21,609 nt of DNA, taken from the NCBI GenBank assembly GCA_012799115.1, contig JAAZLY010000106.1:1-21609 (forward strand), read 5' to 3'. The notes under the pieces are model-generated. The model saw only the letters and a list, made by a program, of their open reading frames with translations. It made no database searches and had not been told where the DNA came from. This stretch comes from Bacillota bacterium. Its GTDB lineage: Bacteria > Bacillota > Limnochordia > Darwinibacteriales > Darwinibacteriaceae. This document shows, piece after piece, positions 1 to 8,000 of the stretch. The position numbers and the translations under genes are program-made. Numbering within the stretch: position 1 is the first letter of the stretch; each line of letters starts with the position of its first letter.

Positions 1-1149
1 ACCGGACGGGATGACGACGAAGCCACATCAAAAGTAATCATCGATACCTTTCACAATCTCGGTCTCGATGTATTGACTTCGGGCAAGCCCGCCTTTATTA
101 ATTTCTCCGTCGGACTGCTAGAGCAACAAGTGGCTACCTTGTTCCCAACGGAGAAACTTGTGGTGGAAGTGTTAGAGTCTGTTCGTGGGACTGAGGAGGT
201 CCTGGGGAAATGTCGAGAACTAAAAGAGTTTGGCTATACATTAGCCCTCGATGATTTTGTCTACAACGAAGATAACGAGCCCTTTCTCGACATTGCCGAC
301 ATCGTCAAGGTTGACTTCCTTACTGCCGATAACCAAGAGTTAGAGGCTGTGGTTAACCGCTTAAAAAAGCGCGATGTGTTGCTCCTAGCTGAAAAGGTAG
401 AGACCCATGAGGCCCTTAAGCTTGCACAAGACCTGGGATTCACCCTCTTCCAAGGCTATTACTTCAGTCGCCCTGAGATCGTAACAGCCAAGGCTTTGGC
501 TCCCCTTCATCTTGTGTGTTTTGAACTAATCTCTGAGGCACATAGGGATGAGATAGACATTGATCGCATGGCCGACATCATATGCCGGGACGTATCCCTT
601 TCCTACAGCCTCCTTCGGTTGGCCAACTCTGCTGCCTTTGCCCGGAGGAATCCAACCAAGACAGTGAAACAGGCCCTGGTCTTTCTAGGCCAGCGGGAGA
701 TCAAAAAGTGGGTTTCCCTTATCGCTTTGCAGCGCATGTCTCACACCAGGCTAGAAGCTCCAGTCGTCACATCCCTGTTGCGGGGGCGGTTTGCAGAACA
801 GCTAGCAGGGCACACCGAGTATAAGGATGTCAAGGGTACGTTGTTTCTCTGCGGGATGTTTTCTCTCTTAGATGTACTCCTGCAGCGCCCATTGGGTCAT
901 GTCCTAGAGGAAATCCATGCTCCCCTCGCTATGATCGATTTGCTCGTGCATGGTAAAGGTCCCTACCAAGATTTTTGGCGCTTGGTTCTCGCCTATGAGC
1001 GAGGTCAATGGGATGAAGTGGAAGAAGGCGCAAGGAGACTAGGCTTAGATGTGGCCTTGGTTACTAGGGCCTATCTAGACGCCCTGGAATGGTGCCCTGA
1101 CGTTACAGGGGAACAACAGACCAGTCTGATTCACAAACACAACTCTTAA
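1..1149 (+). CDS. EAL-HDOD domain signalling protein (YuxH/CdgJ-like), 5' end missing
   Basis: The frame is open from the first base, so the gene begins upstream of the window; an internal TTG at 73 is only the first start-like codon inside it. The first ~150 visible codons are an EAL-type fold with the usual landmarks: FINFS, a VEVLE element, LALDDF, DIVKVDF, LLAEKVET and FQGYYFSRP. The loop after DDF reads VYNED instead of the GTG of active c-di-GMP phosphodiesterases, and AEGVET has become AEKVET. This matches the YuxH-type EAL-HDOD group, which is usually catalytically silent. The remainder is an HDOD domain (LICRD-like DVSLSYSLLRLANSAAF region, then VKQALVFLGQREIKKW). HDOD proteins are regulatory scaffolds whose partner cannot be read from sequence. 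It is separated from the sugar genes by a terminator, so a functional link is not implied. Confidence 0.88.
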   Translation, partial: TGRDDDEATSKVIIDTFHNLGLDVLTSGKPAFINFSVGLLEQQVATLFPTEKLVVEVLESVRGTEEVLGKCRELKEFGYTLALDDFVYNEDNEPFLDIADIVKVDFLTADNQELEAVVNRLKKRDVLLLAEKVETHEALKLAQDLGFTLFQGYYFSRPEIVTAKALAPLHLVCFELISEAHRDEIDIDRMADIICRDVSLSYSLLRLANSAAFARRNPTKTVKQALVFLGQREIKKWVSLIALQRMSHTRLEAPVVTSLLRGRFAEQLAGHTEYKDVKGTLFLCGMFSLLDVLLQRPLGHVLEEIHAPLAMIDLLVHGKGPYQDFWRLVLAYERGQWDEVEEGARRLGLDVALVTRAYLDALEWCPDVTGEQQTSLIHKHNS

Positions 1150-1164
1150 GGGTTGTGTTTTTTT
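1135..1164 (+). terminator. Rho-independent terminator of the EAL-HDOD gene
   Basis: An 11-bp stem (1135-1145 with 1150-1160, one G-T wobble) closes on a TTAA loop, and a run of seven T (1158-1164) follows. The gene's TAA stop codon (1147-1149) lies in the loop, so the terminator overlaps the coding end. Confidence 0.9.
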
Positions 1165-1189
1165 GGTCTTACGCTAATCGCAGGAAATG

Positions 1190-1227
1190 ACCTCCGTCTG
1201 GCGAAGTTGGTAGTCAGACGAGGAGGT
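1190..1227 (+). promoter_or_regulatory. Leader hairpin that can sequester the Shine-Dalgarno of the sensor binding-protein gene
   Basis: ACCTCC at 1190-1195 is complementary to GGAGGT at 1222-1227, and GTCTG at 1196-1200 to CAGAC at 1215-1219. That leaves a 2-nt bulge (1220-1221) and a 14-nt loop. The 3' arm is the AGGAGG ribosome site (1221-1226) of the gene starting at 1234, so the folded leader would block translation initiation. The pairing is seen directly; a regulatory role is inferred. Confidence 0.55.
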
Positions 1228-1233
1228 GTACGG

Positions 1234-2238
1234 ATGCTGAATGGCTGGATAAAGAAGAGCGTGCTCGCCCTATGCATATTCCTTGGTCTATTCGCTTGGT
1301 TTGGGATGCAACCAGTGGTGGCAGATGGTTATTATGAGGATGATTTGGTCATCGCCTTTTTGCCACGTTCACTGGGCAACCCCATCTTTCTTGATGCCTT
1401 CGAAGCAGCGCAAAAGAAGGCACATGAACTGGGCGTACGCCTCGAATGGGTCGCTCCCTTTGACTTTGACAGCGATCTTCAAGTGGAAATGATTGAGAAC
1501 CTTATTCGTCGGGGAGTCGACGGCATTGTCGCAAGCGTCAATGATGAAGAGCAAGTACACAACGTTTTTCAAAAAGCAATGGAGAACGGCATTCCCGTGG
1601 CAACCTTTGACGCAGATAGTCCTGGTAGTGGCCGGCTCTTCTACATCGGGATCAACAACTACGAAGCTGGCATGGAAATCGGTGACGCCCTAGTCGATGT
1701 AATCAAGAGCAAAGGACTTGAGGAAGAAACACTGGAAACCATGATTATGACTGGTTACCGGGAGGCTTTGAACCTGGAAGAGCGCATTCGTGGCTTCCTA
1801 GATGCAACAAATGGCGAGGTAAATCTACACATTGCAGACATCCTGGAAAACGAAGATACGGTGGAAAAGTCCATCATACTCTTGGAAGACTATCTCAAGA
1901 TCAACCCTGAAGTAGACGTCATCTATTTCGTCGGAGGCTGGCCTTTTTATGTGACAAGTGATGCGTTACCCAACTTTCGTCAATGGGCAAAGGAGGGCGG
2001 CATCGCAGTGGGCATCGACCTATTCTACGACGCCTTACTCTTACAGAAGGAAGGCCTCATTCAGTACCTCATCGGTCAGGACATGACAAGTATGGGCTCT
2101 CAAGGCCTAGAGCTGTTGGTTAGGTATATTCGTTATGGTGAGGTTCCACCAGAAATTGTGGTAACCGGTCTTGAGCATGCCAACGAGACCAATATCGATC
2201 GGCTCCTAGAAATTCATAAGCCATGGCTGGTAAAATAG
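1234..2238 (+). CDS. Periplasmic sugar-binding protein of a sensor unit (XylFII-like, RbsB/Peripla_BP_4 family)
   Basis: The protein has 334 residues. The ATG at 1234 is chosen because AGGAGG (1221-1226) stands 7 nt before it; the frame is open further upstream but that runs into the preceding terminator. Residues 1-30 are a signal or membrane-anchor segment (KK, then a hydrophobic stretch, then VVA before DG) with no lipobox. The rest is a two-lobed type I periplasmic binding fold: LVIAFLPRSLGNPIF near 38-52, GVDGIVASVND near 94-104, TFDADSP at 124-130 and YIGINNYEAG at 137-146, all RbsB-like. It is followed within 10 bp by a histidine kinase and then a response regulator, with no permease or ATPase of its own. 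It is therefore probably the ligand-binding subunit of a sensor rather than a transport protein. The XylFII-LytS-YesN xylose sensor of Clostridium beijerinckii is the closest known arrangement. The ligand is inferred from context as a pentose. Confidence 0.85.
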   Translation: MLNGWIKKSVLALCIFLGLFAWFGMQPVVADGYYEDDLVIAFLPRSLGNPIFLDAFEAAQKKAHELGVRLEWVAPFDFDSDLQVEMIENLIRRGVDGIVASVNDEEQVHNVFQKAMENGIPVATFDADSPGSGRLFYIGINNYEAGMEIGDALVDVIKSKGLEEETLETMIMTGYREALNLEERIRGFLDATNGEVNLHIADILENEDTVEKSIILLEDYLKINPEVDVIYFVGGWPFYVTSDALPNFRQWAKEGGIAVGIDLFYDALLLQKEGLIQYLIGQDMTSMGSQGLELLVRYIRYGEVPPEIVVTGLEHANETNIDRLLEIHKPWLVK

Positions 2239-2248
2239 GAGGGTTGTG

Positions 2249-4030
2249 GTGAGACGCTTTGAAATGTTTTGGTCCAAACTGGCCAAGAAAACCGAGATTC
2301 ATACCATTCGTACAAAACTGATTCTGTCTTTCCTGGTCATGGCCCTAATTCCCCTAGGCATCATGGCCGTCTTTTCCTACCAGACCTTCTATGGAAACCT
2401 CACCCGGAGTGTAGCCGAGTATTCCCATGAAGTTGTGGGCCGGATGGCGAAAGACTTGGATGAGTATTTTTCTGATCTTGAAGTCCTTCTAACCCGGGAC
2501 CAAGACTTCTACATGGATCAACTGATCAAACTCGTTGACGGCAACGATTTTAACAATCGTAAATACGTCTTTCGGATTTGGGAAGATCTAAACAACCTCT
2601 ACCGGGTCAAACCTGGTTTGGAAGAAATATCGTTAGTTTTCTCCGGAGGCAATCGCCTCAGCAACTATGGCCTTTACACGCTAGACTTCGCTTCCTTCCA
2701 GCGTCAGTTCCAGAGTAATCCGCATGAGCGGGGAGTTGCCATTTTAGGTCCCCAGCAAAACTTCCTAAACCAGACTGTAGTCACGATGGTCAAGCCTTAC
2801 ACATCGCCTACTGCAAAGAATGCTGTCTTTATGACGGCGGATATTAGCCTTGAACGTCTAGCAAACATCACCGATGTCCGATTAGGTACAAGGGGTTATG
2901 TCTTTGTAGCTGATGAGCATGGGCGGATCATCTATCATCCCAGTCTGGACAAACTAGGAACTACCAGCGGGTTTTATCGTCCCACTGAGCTCCACGGTTT
3001 TGCCGATGGATTCGGCGACTACGATAACGAACGTTTCTTTTTGACGACTGCCTATTCACCAGTCACAGGCTGGACCATTGTCAGTGTGGCCTACGCAGAT
3101 GAAATTGGGGCGCAAGTCGCTCCCATTCAACGCATAACCCTTGTTGTCACGGCCTTGATCTTGGTTGGCGTCGTGCTCCTGTCGGTCTATTTGTCCCACG
3201 CTCTGAGTCGTCCCATCAAGGAACTTCAGGATCTAACCAAGAGAGCTGCCAACAATGAACTTTCTGTGCATATTGATCCCCAGGGAAATGATGAAATCGC
3301 CATGCTGGGTCACAGCTTCAATAAGATGATTCGTCGCATTCAAGAGTTGATGGACGAGAATGTGCGGGAGCAGAAACTCCTACGCAAACTAGAAATGGAA
3401 AGCCTAGATAATCAGATCAAGCCCCATTTTATCTATAACACATTAGATTTGATCATCGGTCAGCTTGAAAGCAACCAGAATGAACAAGCGAGCCTATTAA
3501 TCGAGGCCTTGGGAAGCTTCTTCCGCCTCAGTCTGAGCAAAGGACGAGAAGTCGTTCCCATCGGTAGTGAGGTAGAACATGTACGCAACTATCTCTTTAT
3601 ACAGCAGTTGCGCCATGGTGATGAATATGAATACGAGATGAAGATTGAACCTGGCATTCGCGACAAGTTCATTCCTCGGCTCCTTCTCCAGCCTTTGGTG
3701 GAAAACGCCATTTACCATGGCATTTTGCAGGCAAATAGACAGGGGAAGATACACATTGCTGGTTTTCAGAAACCCAACGGCGACATCACCTTTGAGATTC
3801 AGGACGACGGCGCTGGTATTGAGCCCGATAAGCTCCGGGACATCAACGAAGTCTTGCGGGGGGAACGTAGTCTGCGCAACGAGAAAGAGTACTTTGGTCT
3901 ACGGAATGTGAACAAGCGAGCCCAACTCATGTTTGGAGACGAATACGGGGTTGTCTTAGAAAGCGAACAAGGTCAGGGAACAAAGGCTATCCTAAACATT
4001 AAAGCCACCAGGGAGGATCCCGATGTGTAA
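2249..4030 (+). CDS. Sensor histidine kinase, YesM/LytS type (dCache-HAMP-His_kinase-HATPase)
   Basis: The protein has 593 residues from the GTG at 2249. A GTG at 2246 is also possible but stands only 3 nt after AGGAGG (2237-2242), which overlaps the stop codon of the preceding gene. The layout is a transmembrane segment at about 23-44, an extracytoplasmic Cache-like sensor region at about 45-295 (RLGTRGYVFVADEHGRIIYHP near 211-231), a second membrane segment at about 296-318, HAMP at about 318-370, and a PF06580-type kinase core. The phosphoacceptor is His393 in QIKPHFIYNT. The ATP lid contains N486 (PLVENAIYHG), DDGAGI (519-524) and FGLRNV (549 onward). It autophosphorylates and should pass phosphate to the regulator encoded next, whose start overlaps this gene's end by 8 bp. 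Its external domain probably reads the state of the binding protein encoded upstream. Confidence 0.93.
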   Translation: MRRFEMFWSKLAKKTEIHTIRTKLILSFLVMALIPLGIMAVFSYQTFYGNLTRSVAEYSHEVVGRMAKDLDEYFSDLEVLLTRDQDFYMDQLIKLVDGNDFNNRKYVFRIWEDLNNLYRVKPGLEEISLVFSGGNRLSNYGLYTLDFASFQRQFQSNPHERGVAILGPQQNFLNQTVVTMVKPYTSPTAKNAVFMTADISLERLANITDVRLGTRGYVFVADEHGRIIYHPSLDKLGTTSGFYRPTELHGFADGFGDYDNERFFLTTAYSPVTGWTIVSVAYADEIGAQVAPIQRITLVVTALILVGVVLLSVYLSHALSRPIKELQDLTKRAANNELSVHIDPQGNDEIAMLGHSFNKMIRRIQELMDENVREQKLLRKLEMESLDNQIKPHFIYNTLDLIIGQLESNQNEQASLLIEALGSFFRLSLSKGREVVPIGSEVEHVRNYLFIQQLRHGDEYEYEMKIEPGIRDKFIPRLLLQPLVENAIYHGILQANRQGKIHIAGFQKPNGDITFEIQDDGAGIEPDKLRDINEVLRGERSLRNEKEYFGLRNVNKRAQLMFGDEYGVVLESEQGQGTKAILNIKATREDPDV

Positions 4031-5165
4031 TTTGCTGATCGCTGAAGATGAAAAGTTTCTAAGAGAAAAGGTGTCCAAGAATGTTGATTGGAAGGGAAGA
4101 GGCTATCAGGTCTTTGTGGCTTCTGATGGCGAAGAGGCCCTCTCGATCATCCGTACTCAACCCATTGACATTTTGGTCACCGATATTCGTATGCCTGGTA
4201 TGGACGGGCTGGAGTTAACGGGTGAGGCGAAGGCCATCAACGAGGACTTGAAGATCATCGTGATTTCTGGTCATGCAGAATTTGAGTTGGCGCAGGCTTC
4301 AATTCGGCTAGGGGTCGAAGATTACTTGCTGAAGCCCTTTCGTACGGAACGCCTCCTAGAGGTCGTGGAAAAAACCCGAGAAAAGCTCGAGGAGGAGAGG
4401 CAGCGGCGCAAGGAGGCCGAACGTCAGGAAGAACTAGCAAGACAGAGCTTCCAAGACCGCTTTAAGAGTGTCTTTGGTTGGTTAGTGAATCCAGAAGCTT
4501 TCTCCAATCAGCCCTTAGTTCCTACCCGGGAACGCCTGGTAGAGCTACTTAAATCCGGTACTACTGCGGAGCTCTTAGCCGAGGTTCGTTCCGTGCATGA
4601 GTCTATGGATCAGGCGCGGCAAGATCCGGATCGCCTCTTTATCATTCTGAATGATATTGCAATTTCCACCCTAAGTACGCTAAAAGCTTTAGGCTTTGAT
4701 GTCGAGCAGGGTATAGGCCTGATGAACAAGCATTTGCCAGCTGATACGCAGACTCATTTCTCTGATTTAAAGACATGGGTTGAGGGTTTTCTTCTGGATG
4801 CTAACGATTTGATCGAATCAGGACAAGACGGTAGCATGGAGAGGCTCATTCAGGGTGTGAAAGCTCATGTAGAAGAACATTACAGGTTTGGAGTCACCCT
4901 CAATACCATGGCGGAGAAGGTCAATATGAGTCCTTCACAACTAAGCAAACTATTTTACGAGTATGTGGGTGAGAATTTCTCCGATTATGTCACTGGACTT
5001 AAGGTGCGCAAGGCCAAGGAACTCCTGAAGGGTACGGACAATCGGATGTATGAAATAGCTGACTATCTGGGGTTTACAGATGCGTACTACTTCAGTTCCT
5101 GGTTCAAAAGGACTGTAGGTCAAACCCCGACAGAATATAGGGCCGAGTCGTCTGGAAAAAATTGA
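4023..5165 (+). CDS. Response regulator, YesN type (receiver plus AraC-family HTH)
   Basis: The protein has 380 residues. The receiver domain spans residues 1-120 with acidic E8-D9, phospho-acceptor D54 (VTDIRMPGMDG), S82 (VISGH) and K104 (LLKPF). A charged, probably coiled-coil linker (about 110-145, EEERQRRKEAERQEE) leads to a middle region and then a C-terminal AraC double helix-turn-helix from about 272 (LNTMAEKVNMSPSQLSKLF, then MYEIADYLGFTDAYYFSSWFKR and GQTPTEYR). A GGAGG before the ATG lies inside the kinase gene, and the 8-bp overlap suggests translational coupling. The natural target is the promoter just downstream (5180-5241), where two near-identical AT-rich 15-mers lie one double helical turn apart. 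Activation of the first transporter is inferred from position and from the analogous YesN of Clostridium beijerinckii. Confidence 0.94.
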   Translation: MCNLLIAEDEKFLREKVSKNVDWKGRGYQVFVASDGEEALSIIRTQPIDILVTDIRMPGMDGLELTGEAKAINEDLKIIVISGHAEFELAQASIRLGVEDYLLKPFRTERLLEVVEKTREKLEEERQRRKEAERQEELARQSFQDRFKSVFGWLVNPEAFSNQPLVPTRERLVELLKSGTTAELLAEVRSVHESMDQARQDPDRLFIILNDIAISTLSTLKALGFDVEQGIGLMNKHLPADTQTHFSDLKTWVEGFLLDANDLIESGQDGSMERLIQGVKAHVEEHYRFGVTLNTMAEKVNMSPSQLSKLFYEYVGENFSDYVTGLKVRKAKELLKGTDNRMYEIADYLGFTDAYYFSSWFKRTVGQTPTEYRAESSGKN

Positions 5166-5179
5166 GATTTAGGCAGTGG

Positions 5180-5214
5180 GAAAAATATTAAAAGAAACAG
5201 AAATATATTAAATG
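5180..5214 (+). promoter_or_regulatory. Tandem direct repeat, candidate YesN-type activator site
   Basis: The 15-mers at 5180-5194 (GAAAAATATTAAAAG) and 5200-5214 (GAAATATATTAAATG) agree at 13 of 15 positions with a 20-bp period. The downstream copy touches the weak -35 box. Tandem same-face direct repeats abutting -35 are typical of AraC-family activators. Which protein binds is inferred. Confidence 0.55.
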
Positions 5215-5241
5215 GATTCGCGGGCGCGTCATCCTTATAAT
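5213..5241 (+). promoter_or_regulatory. Promoter of the first sugar ABC transporter operon
   Basis: A perfect TATAAT -10 box lies at 5236-5241. At 17-bp spacing the -35 position (5213-5218, TGGATT) matches only 3 of 6 consensus bases, as expected for an activator-dependent promoter. Transcription should start near 5248. Confidence 0.6.
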
Positions 5242-5248
5242 GAACCTG

Positions 5249-5267
5249 TAACCGGACATACCGGTTA
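5249..5267. promoter_or_regulatory. Palindromic operator candidate at the transcription start
   Basis: TAACCGG and CCGGTTA form a perfect 7-bp inverted repeat around a 5-nt spacer, placed at about +1 to +20. Its left half overlaps a catabolite-response-like sequence at 5247-5260 (12 of 14 positions of TGWAANCGNTNWCA). A repressor bound here would block initiation or early elongation; the binder is unknown. Confidence 0.5.
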
Positions 5268-5296
5268 ACACTAGGAAAAAGAAGGGTGACAAATTC

Positions 5297-6382
5297 ATGA
5301 AGAGAATTCTTGTGTTGGCAGTAACTCTCTCCATTCTATTGACGAGCTTTTCCGTGGCTTTTGCTCAAAGAGTGGATGTAGGTATCGTTTTACCGACAAG
5401 GGATGAGCCCCGTTGGTTACAGGACATGGCTCGCTTCCAAGACGTAATCGCAGCGACACCTTATTCCGTAGAAGTCCTGTTTAGTCAAGGTTCTTCCGCC
5501 ATCGAGAGAACAAACGTAGAAACCTTGATTGCCAAAGGCGCCAAAGTGATCATTATCTGTGCTCACGACGCCGCTGCAGCAGCGATTGCGGTAGAATCAG
5601 CAAAAGCTGAAGGTATCACTGTTATTTCCTACGACCGTTTGATCACCGATACAAATGCTCTTGACTACTATGTTACCTTTGACAGCGTCTCCGTTGGTGC
5701 AGCTATGGGTGAATACCTAGCAGCTAATGCTACTGGTAGCGGTAATCCTCTGTATCTCTACGCTGGTGCTCTAACAGACAACAATGCATTCTTGTTCTTC
5801 CAAGGTGCATGGAATGTTCTGCAACCTCTAATCGCTGACGGCACATTCGTAATTAAGAACTCTGCCCAAGCACTAAACTACAAAGACACTCTGGAACTCA
5901 GCCGTGAGCAATTGGCCGCCATCATTGGTGAAGTTACCACTGATTGGGACTTCAACGTTGCCAAGTCCAAAGCTGAAGCACACTTAACCGTGGCCGAAGC
6001 CGCAGATAAGGGTGAAGTATTTGTCCTTGCTCCTAACGACGGTACAGCACGTTCCATCGCAGACGTCTTTGCAGCAGACACCCATGTTACAAACTACTTC
6101 ATCACTGGTCAAGACGCCGAAAAGGCTTCTGTACAGTATATCATTGACGGACAACAAAGCATGACCGTCTTCAAAGATACCAGAACCCTGGCCGCAGATG
6201 CCATGAACATGGCTATCGAGGTTCTTGAAGGCCGGACACCTGAAACAGATGCAGTCTACAACAACCTAGTAGCAGATGTTCCAGCTAAGCAATCGCCAGT
6301 AGTTATTGTCACCCAAGACAACGTAAGAGACGTCTTGATTGACTCCGGCTACTATGATGCTAGCGAGTTTACTGGTCTCTAA
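5297..6382 (+). CDS. xylF: Periplasmic sugar-binding protein, XylF/ChvE class
   Basis: The protein has 361 residues. The ATG at 5297 opens directly on a classical signal peptide (MKRILVLAV to SVAFA, cut near residue 23) with no lipobox cysteine. Features shared with D-xylose and multi-sugar receptors are W40 in the TRDEPRW segment (expected to stack on the sugar ring), YDRLI at 112-116, a DNNA segment near 161-164, GQDAE at 271-275 and QSMTVFKDTR after it. It should capture an aldopentose or related aldose in the periplasm and deliver it to the permease encoded at 8000. It is the first gene of an operon with its own ATPase and permease. Exact substrate specificity (xylose, arabinose, galactose) cannot be decided from sequence. 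Confidence 0.88.
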   Translation: MKRILVLAVTLSILLTSFSVAFAQRVDVGIVLPTRDEPRWLQDMARFQDVIAATPYSVEVLFSQGSSAIERTNVETLIAKGAKVIIICAHDAAAAAIAVESAKAEGITVISYDRLITDTNALDYYVTFDSVSVGAAMGEYLAANATGSGNPLYLYAGALTDNNAFLFFQGAWNVLQPLIADGTFVIKNSAQALNYKDTLELSREQLAAIIGEVTTDWDFNVAKSKAEAHLTVAEAADKGEVFVLAPNDGTARSIADVFAADTHVTNYFITGQDAEKASVQYIIDGQQSMTVFKDTRTLAADAMNMAIEVLEGRTPETDAVYNNLVADVPAKQSPVVIVTQDNVRDVLIDSGYYDASEFTGL

Positions 6383-6402
6383 GATAAGCAAAATGTGAAT
6401 CT

Positions 6403-6428
6403 AGGCCGGCTCGGTATCGGGCCGGTCT
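6403..6428 (+). other. Intercistronic stem-loop between binding-protein and ATPase genes
   Basis: An 11-bp GC-rich stem (6403-6413 with 6418-6428, two G-T pairs) closes on a GTAT loop. No T-run follows, so it is not a standard terminator. A likely role is protecting the 3' end of the binding-protein message, or partial attenuation, so that binding protein is made in excess over ATPase and permease. The function is inferred. Confidence 0.6.
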
Positions 6429-6458
6429 TCTAAAAGTGTAGAAGGGAGGGCTGACGAC

Positions 6459-8000
6459 TTGACTAAAGACTATATTTTGGAGATGAGGAATATCACAAAG
6501 GAATTCCCCGGCGTGAAGGCGTTAGATGGAGTGACCTTTGAGGTACAGAGGGGAGAAATCCACTGCTTAGTGGGTGAAAATGGGGCTGGAAAATCTACAC
6601 TTATGAAGGTCCTCAGTGGTGTGTATCCTCATGGCTCGTATGATGGTGAGATTGTACTAAGTGGTGAGACACAGGCGTTCCGACATATATCTGACAGTGA
6701 AAGACAAGGAATTGCAATTATTTATCAGGAGCTGGCTCTGTTTCCCGAATTGCCGATCTATGAGAACATCTACGTAGGTCATGAGATCATGAAGGGTTAT
6801 GTGATCGATTGGAACGAAATCAAAGTCGAAGCTGCGAAGCTACTCAAGCGTGTCGGTCTTAATATAGATCCCAATACCAAGATCAAGGATTTAGGCGTTG
6901 GCCAGCAGCAACTTGTGGAAATCGCGAAGGCACTTTCCAAGCAAGTGGATCTGTTGATTCTAGATGAACCTACCGCTGCCCTTAACGAAGAGGATAGCGC
7001 GAATCTCTTAGATCTCCTAAGGGAGCTGAAGAGTCAAGGCGTTACCTGTATTCTGATTTCTCATAAACTCAAAGAGATCGTGGCCGTTGCTGACACCATC
7101 ACTGTTTTGAGGGATGGAACGGTGGTCACTTCCCTTGATGCCAGGGAGCGGAAAGTCAGTGAACAAGAGATCATCAAGCATATGGTCGGTCGTGAGATAG
7201 AGAACATCTATCCAGCACGAGATGTCACCGTGGGAGATGTGGCCTTTGAGGTGAAGGATTGGACCGTGGTCGATCCAGCAAGTGGCCGGGAGATTTTGCA
7301 CAATGTAAACCTTAACGTCCGTAAAGGAGAAGTTGTGGGCCTCGCTGGGCTGATGGGTGCGGGGCGTACCGAACTTGCCTTAAGTCTCTTTGGCAATGTG
7401 CCAGGTTATGATATTCGTAGCGGTGAGATGACACTGAATGGTAAGCGCATGGCGTTTAAGCACCCAGCGGACGCCATTGAAAACGGCATGGCCTACGTGA
7501 CAGAAGACCGTAAAGGTAATGGGCTCGTCTTGATTCAAGACGTGAAGTTCAACATTACGCTGCCCGCCTTGGAAAAGCTTGTAGATCGTGTTGTTGTCGA
7601 TGACAACGAGGAGATCAAGGTGGCCAATGATTATCGTGAATCCTTCGACATTCGAACCCAGAGCGTCGCAGTAAAGGTGAACACCCTGTCTGGTGGTAAC
7701 CAACAAAAGACCTCCTTGGCCAAATGGCTCTTTGCAGAACCGAGTGTGTTGATTTTGGATGAGCCTACCAGAGGTATTGACGTTGGTGCCAAATTCGAGA
7801 TCTACAGCTTAATGAACCAGCTTGTGGCGGAGGGTATCAGTATAATCATGATTTCCAGTGAACTCTTGGAAGTCATAGGCATGAGTGATCGCATCTATAT
7901 TATGTCGGAGGGAACCATTACAGGCGAAATCGATGCCAAAGATGCGACCGAAGAGAAGATCATGGCTATGGCGACAAAAACAGTGGAGGAGGCGGTCTGA
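6459..8000 (+). CDS. xylG: Sugar ABC transporter ATP-binding protein with two ABC domains (XylG/GguA type)
   Basis: The protein has 513 residues. The start is TTG at 6459, 9 nt after GGGAGG (6444-6449). The first ABC domain has Walker A GENGAGKST at 39-47, signature LGVGQQQ at 145-151, Walker B LLILDEP at about 165-171 and H-loop SHK at 201-203. The second domain has a degenerate Walker A (GLMGAGRTEL, about 297-306), an intact signature LSGGNQQK (410-417), Walker B LILDEPTRGID, and SSE in place of the H-loop histidine. A degenerate second site is normal for carbohydrate-uptake CUT2 ATPases. It powers import of the sugar captured by the preceding binding protein, and its stop overlaps the permease start. 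Confidence 0.94.
   Translation: MTKDYILEMRNITKEFPGVKALDGVTFEVQRGEIHCLVGENGAGKSTLMKVLSGVYPHGSYDGEIVLSGETQAFRHISDSERQGIAIIYQELALFPELPIYENIYVGHEIMKGYVIDWNEIKVEAAKLLKRVGLNIDPNTKIKDLGVGQQQLVEIAKALSKQVDLLILDEPTAALNEEDSANLLDLLRELKSQGVTCILISHKLKEIVAVADTITVLRDGTVVTSLDARERKVSEQEIIKHMVGREIENIYPARDVTVGDVAFEVKDWTVVDPASGREILHNVNLNVRKGEVVGLAGLMGAGRTELALSLFGNVPGYDIRSGEMTLNGKRMAFKHPADAIENGMAYVTEDRKGNGLVLIQDVKFNITLPALEKLVDRVVVDDNEEIKVANDYRESFDIRTQSVAVKVNTLSGGNQQKTSLAKWLFAEPSVLILDEPTRGIDVGAKFEIYSLMNQLVAEGISIIMISSELLEVIGMSDRIYIMSEGTITGEIDAKDATEEKIMAMATKTVEEAV

Noticed and set aside
1153..1233. Longer N-terminus for the sensor binding protein (open frame from 1153)
   Set aside because: It would start inside the terminator T-run region and put 27 residues before a normal signal peptide; AGGAGG directly precedes the ATG at 1234.
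7380..7706. Minus-strand open frame of 108 codons inside the first ATPase gene
   Set aside because: It is a complete shadow of a well-conserved gene, with no domain features.
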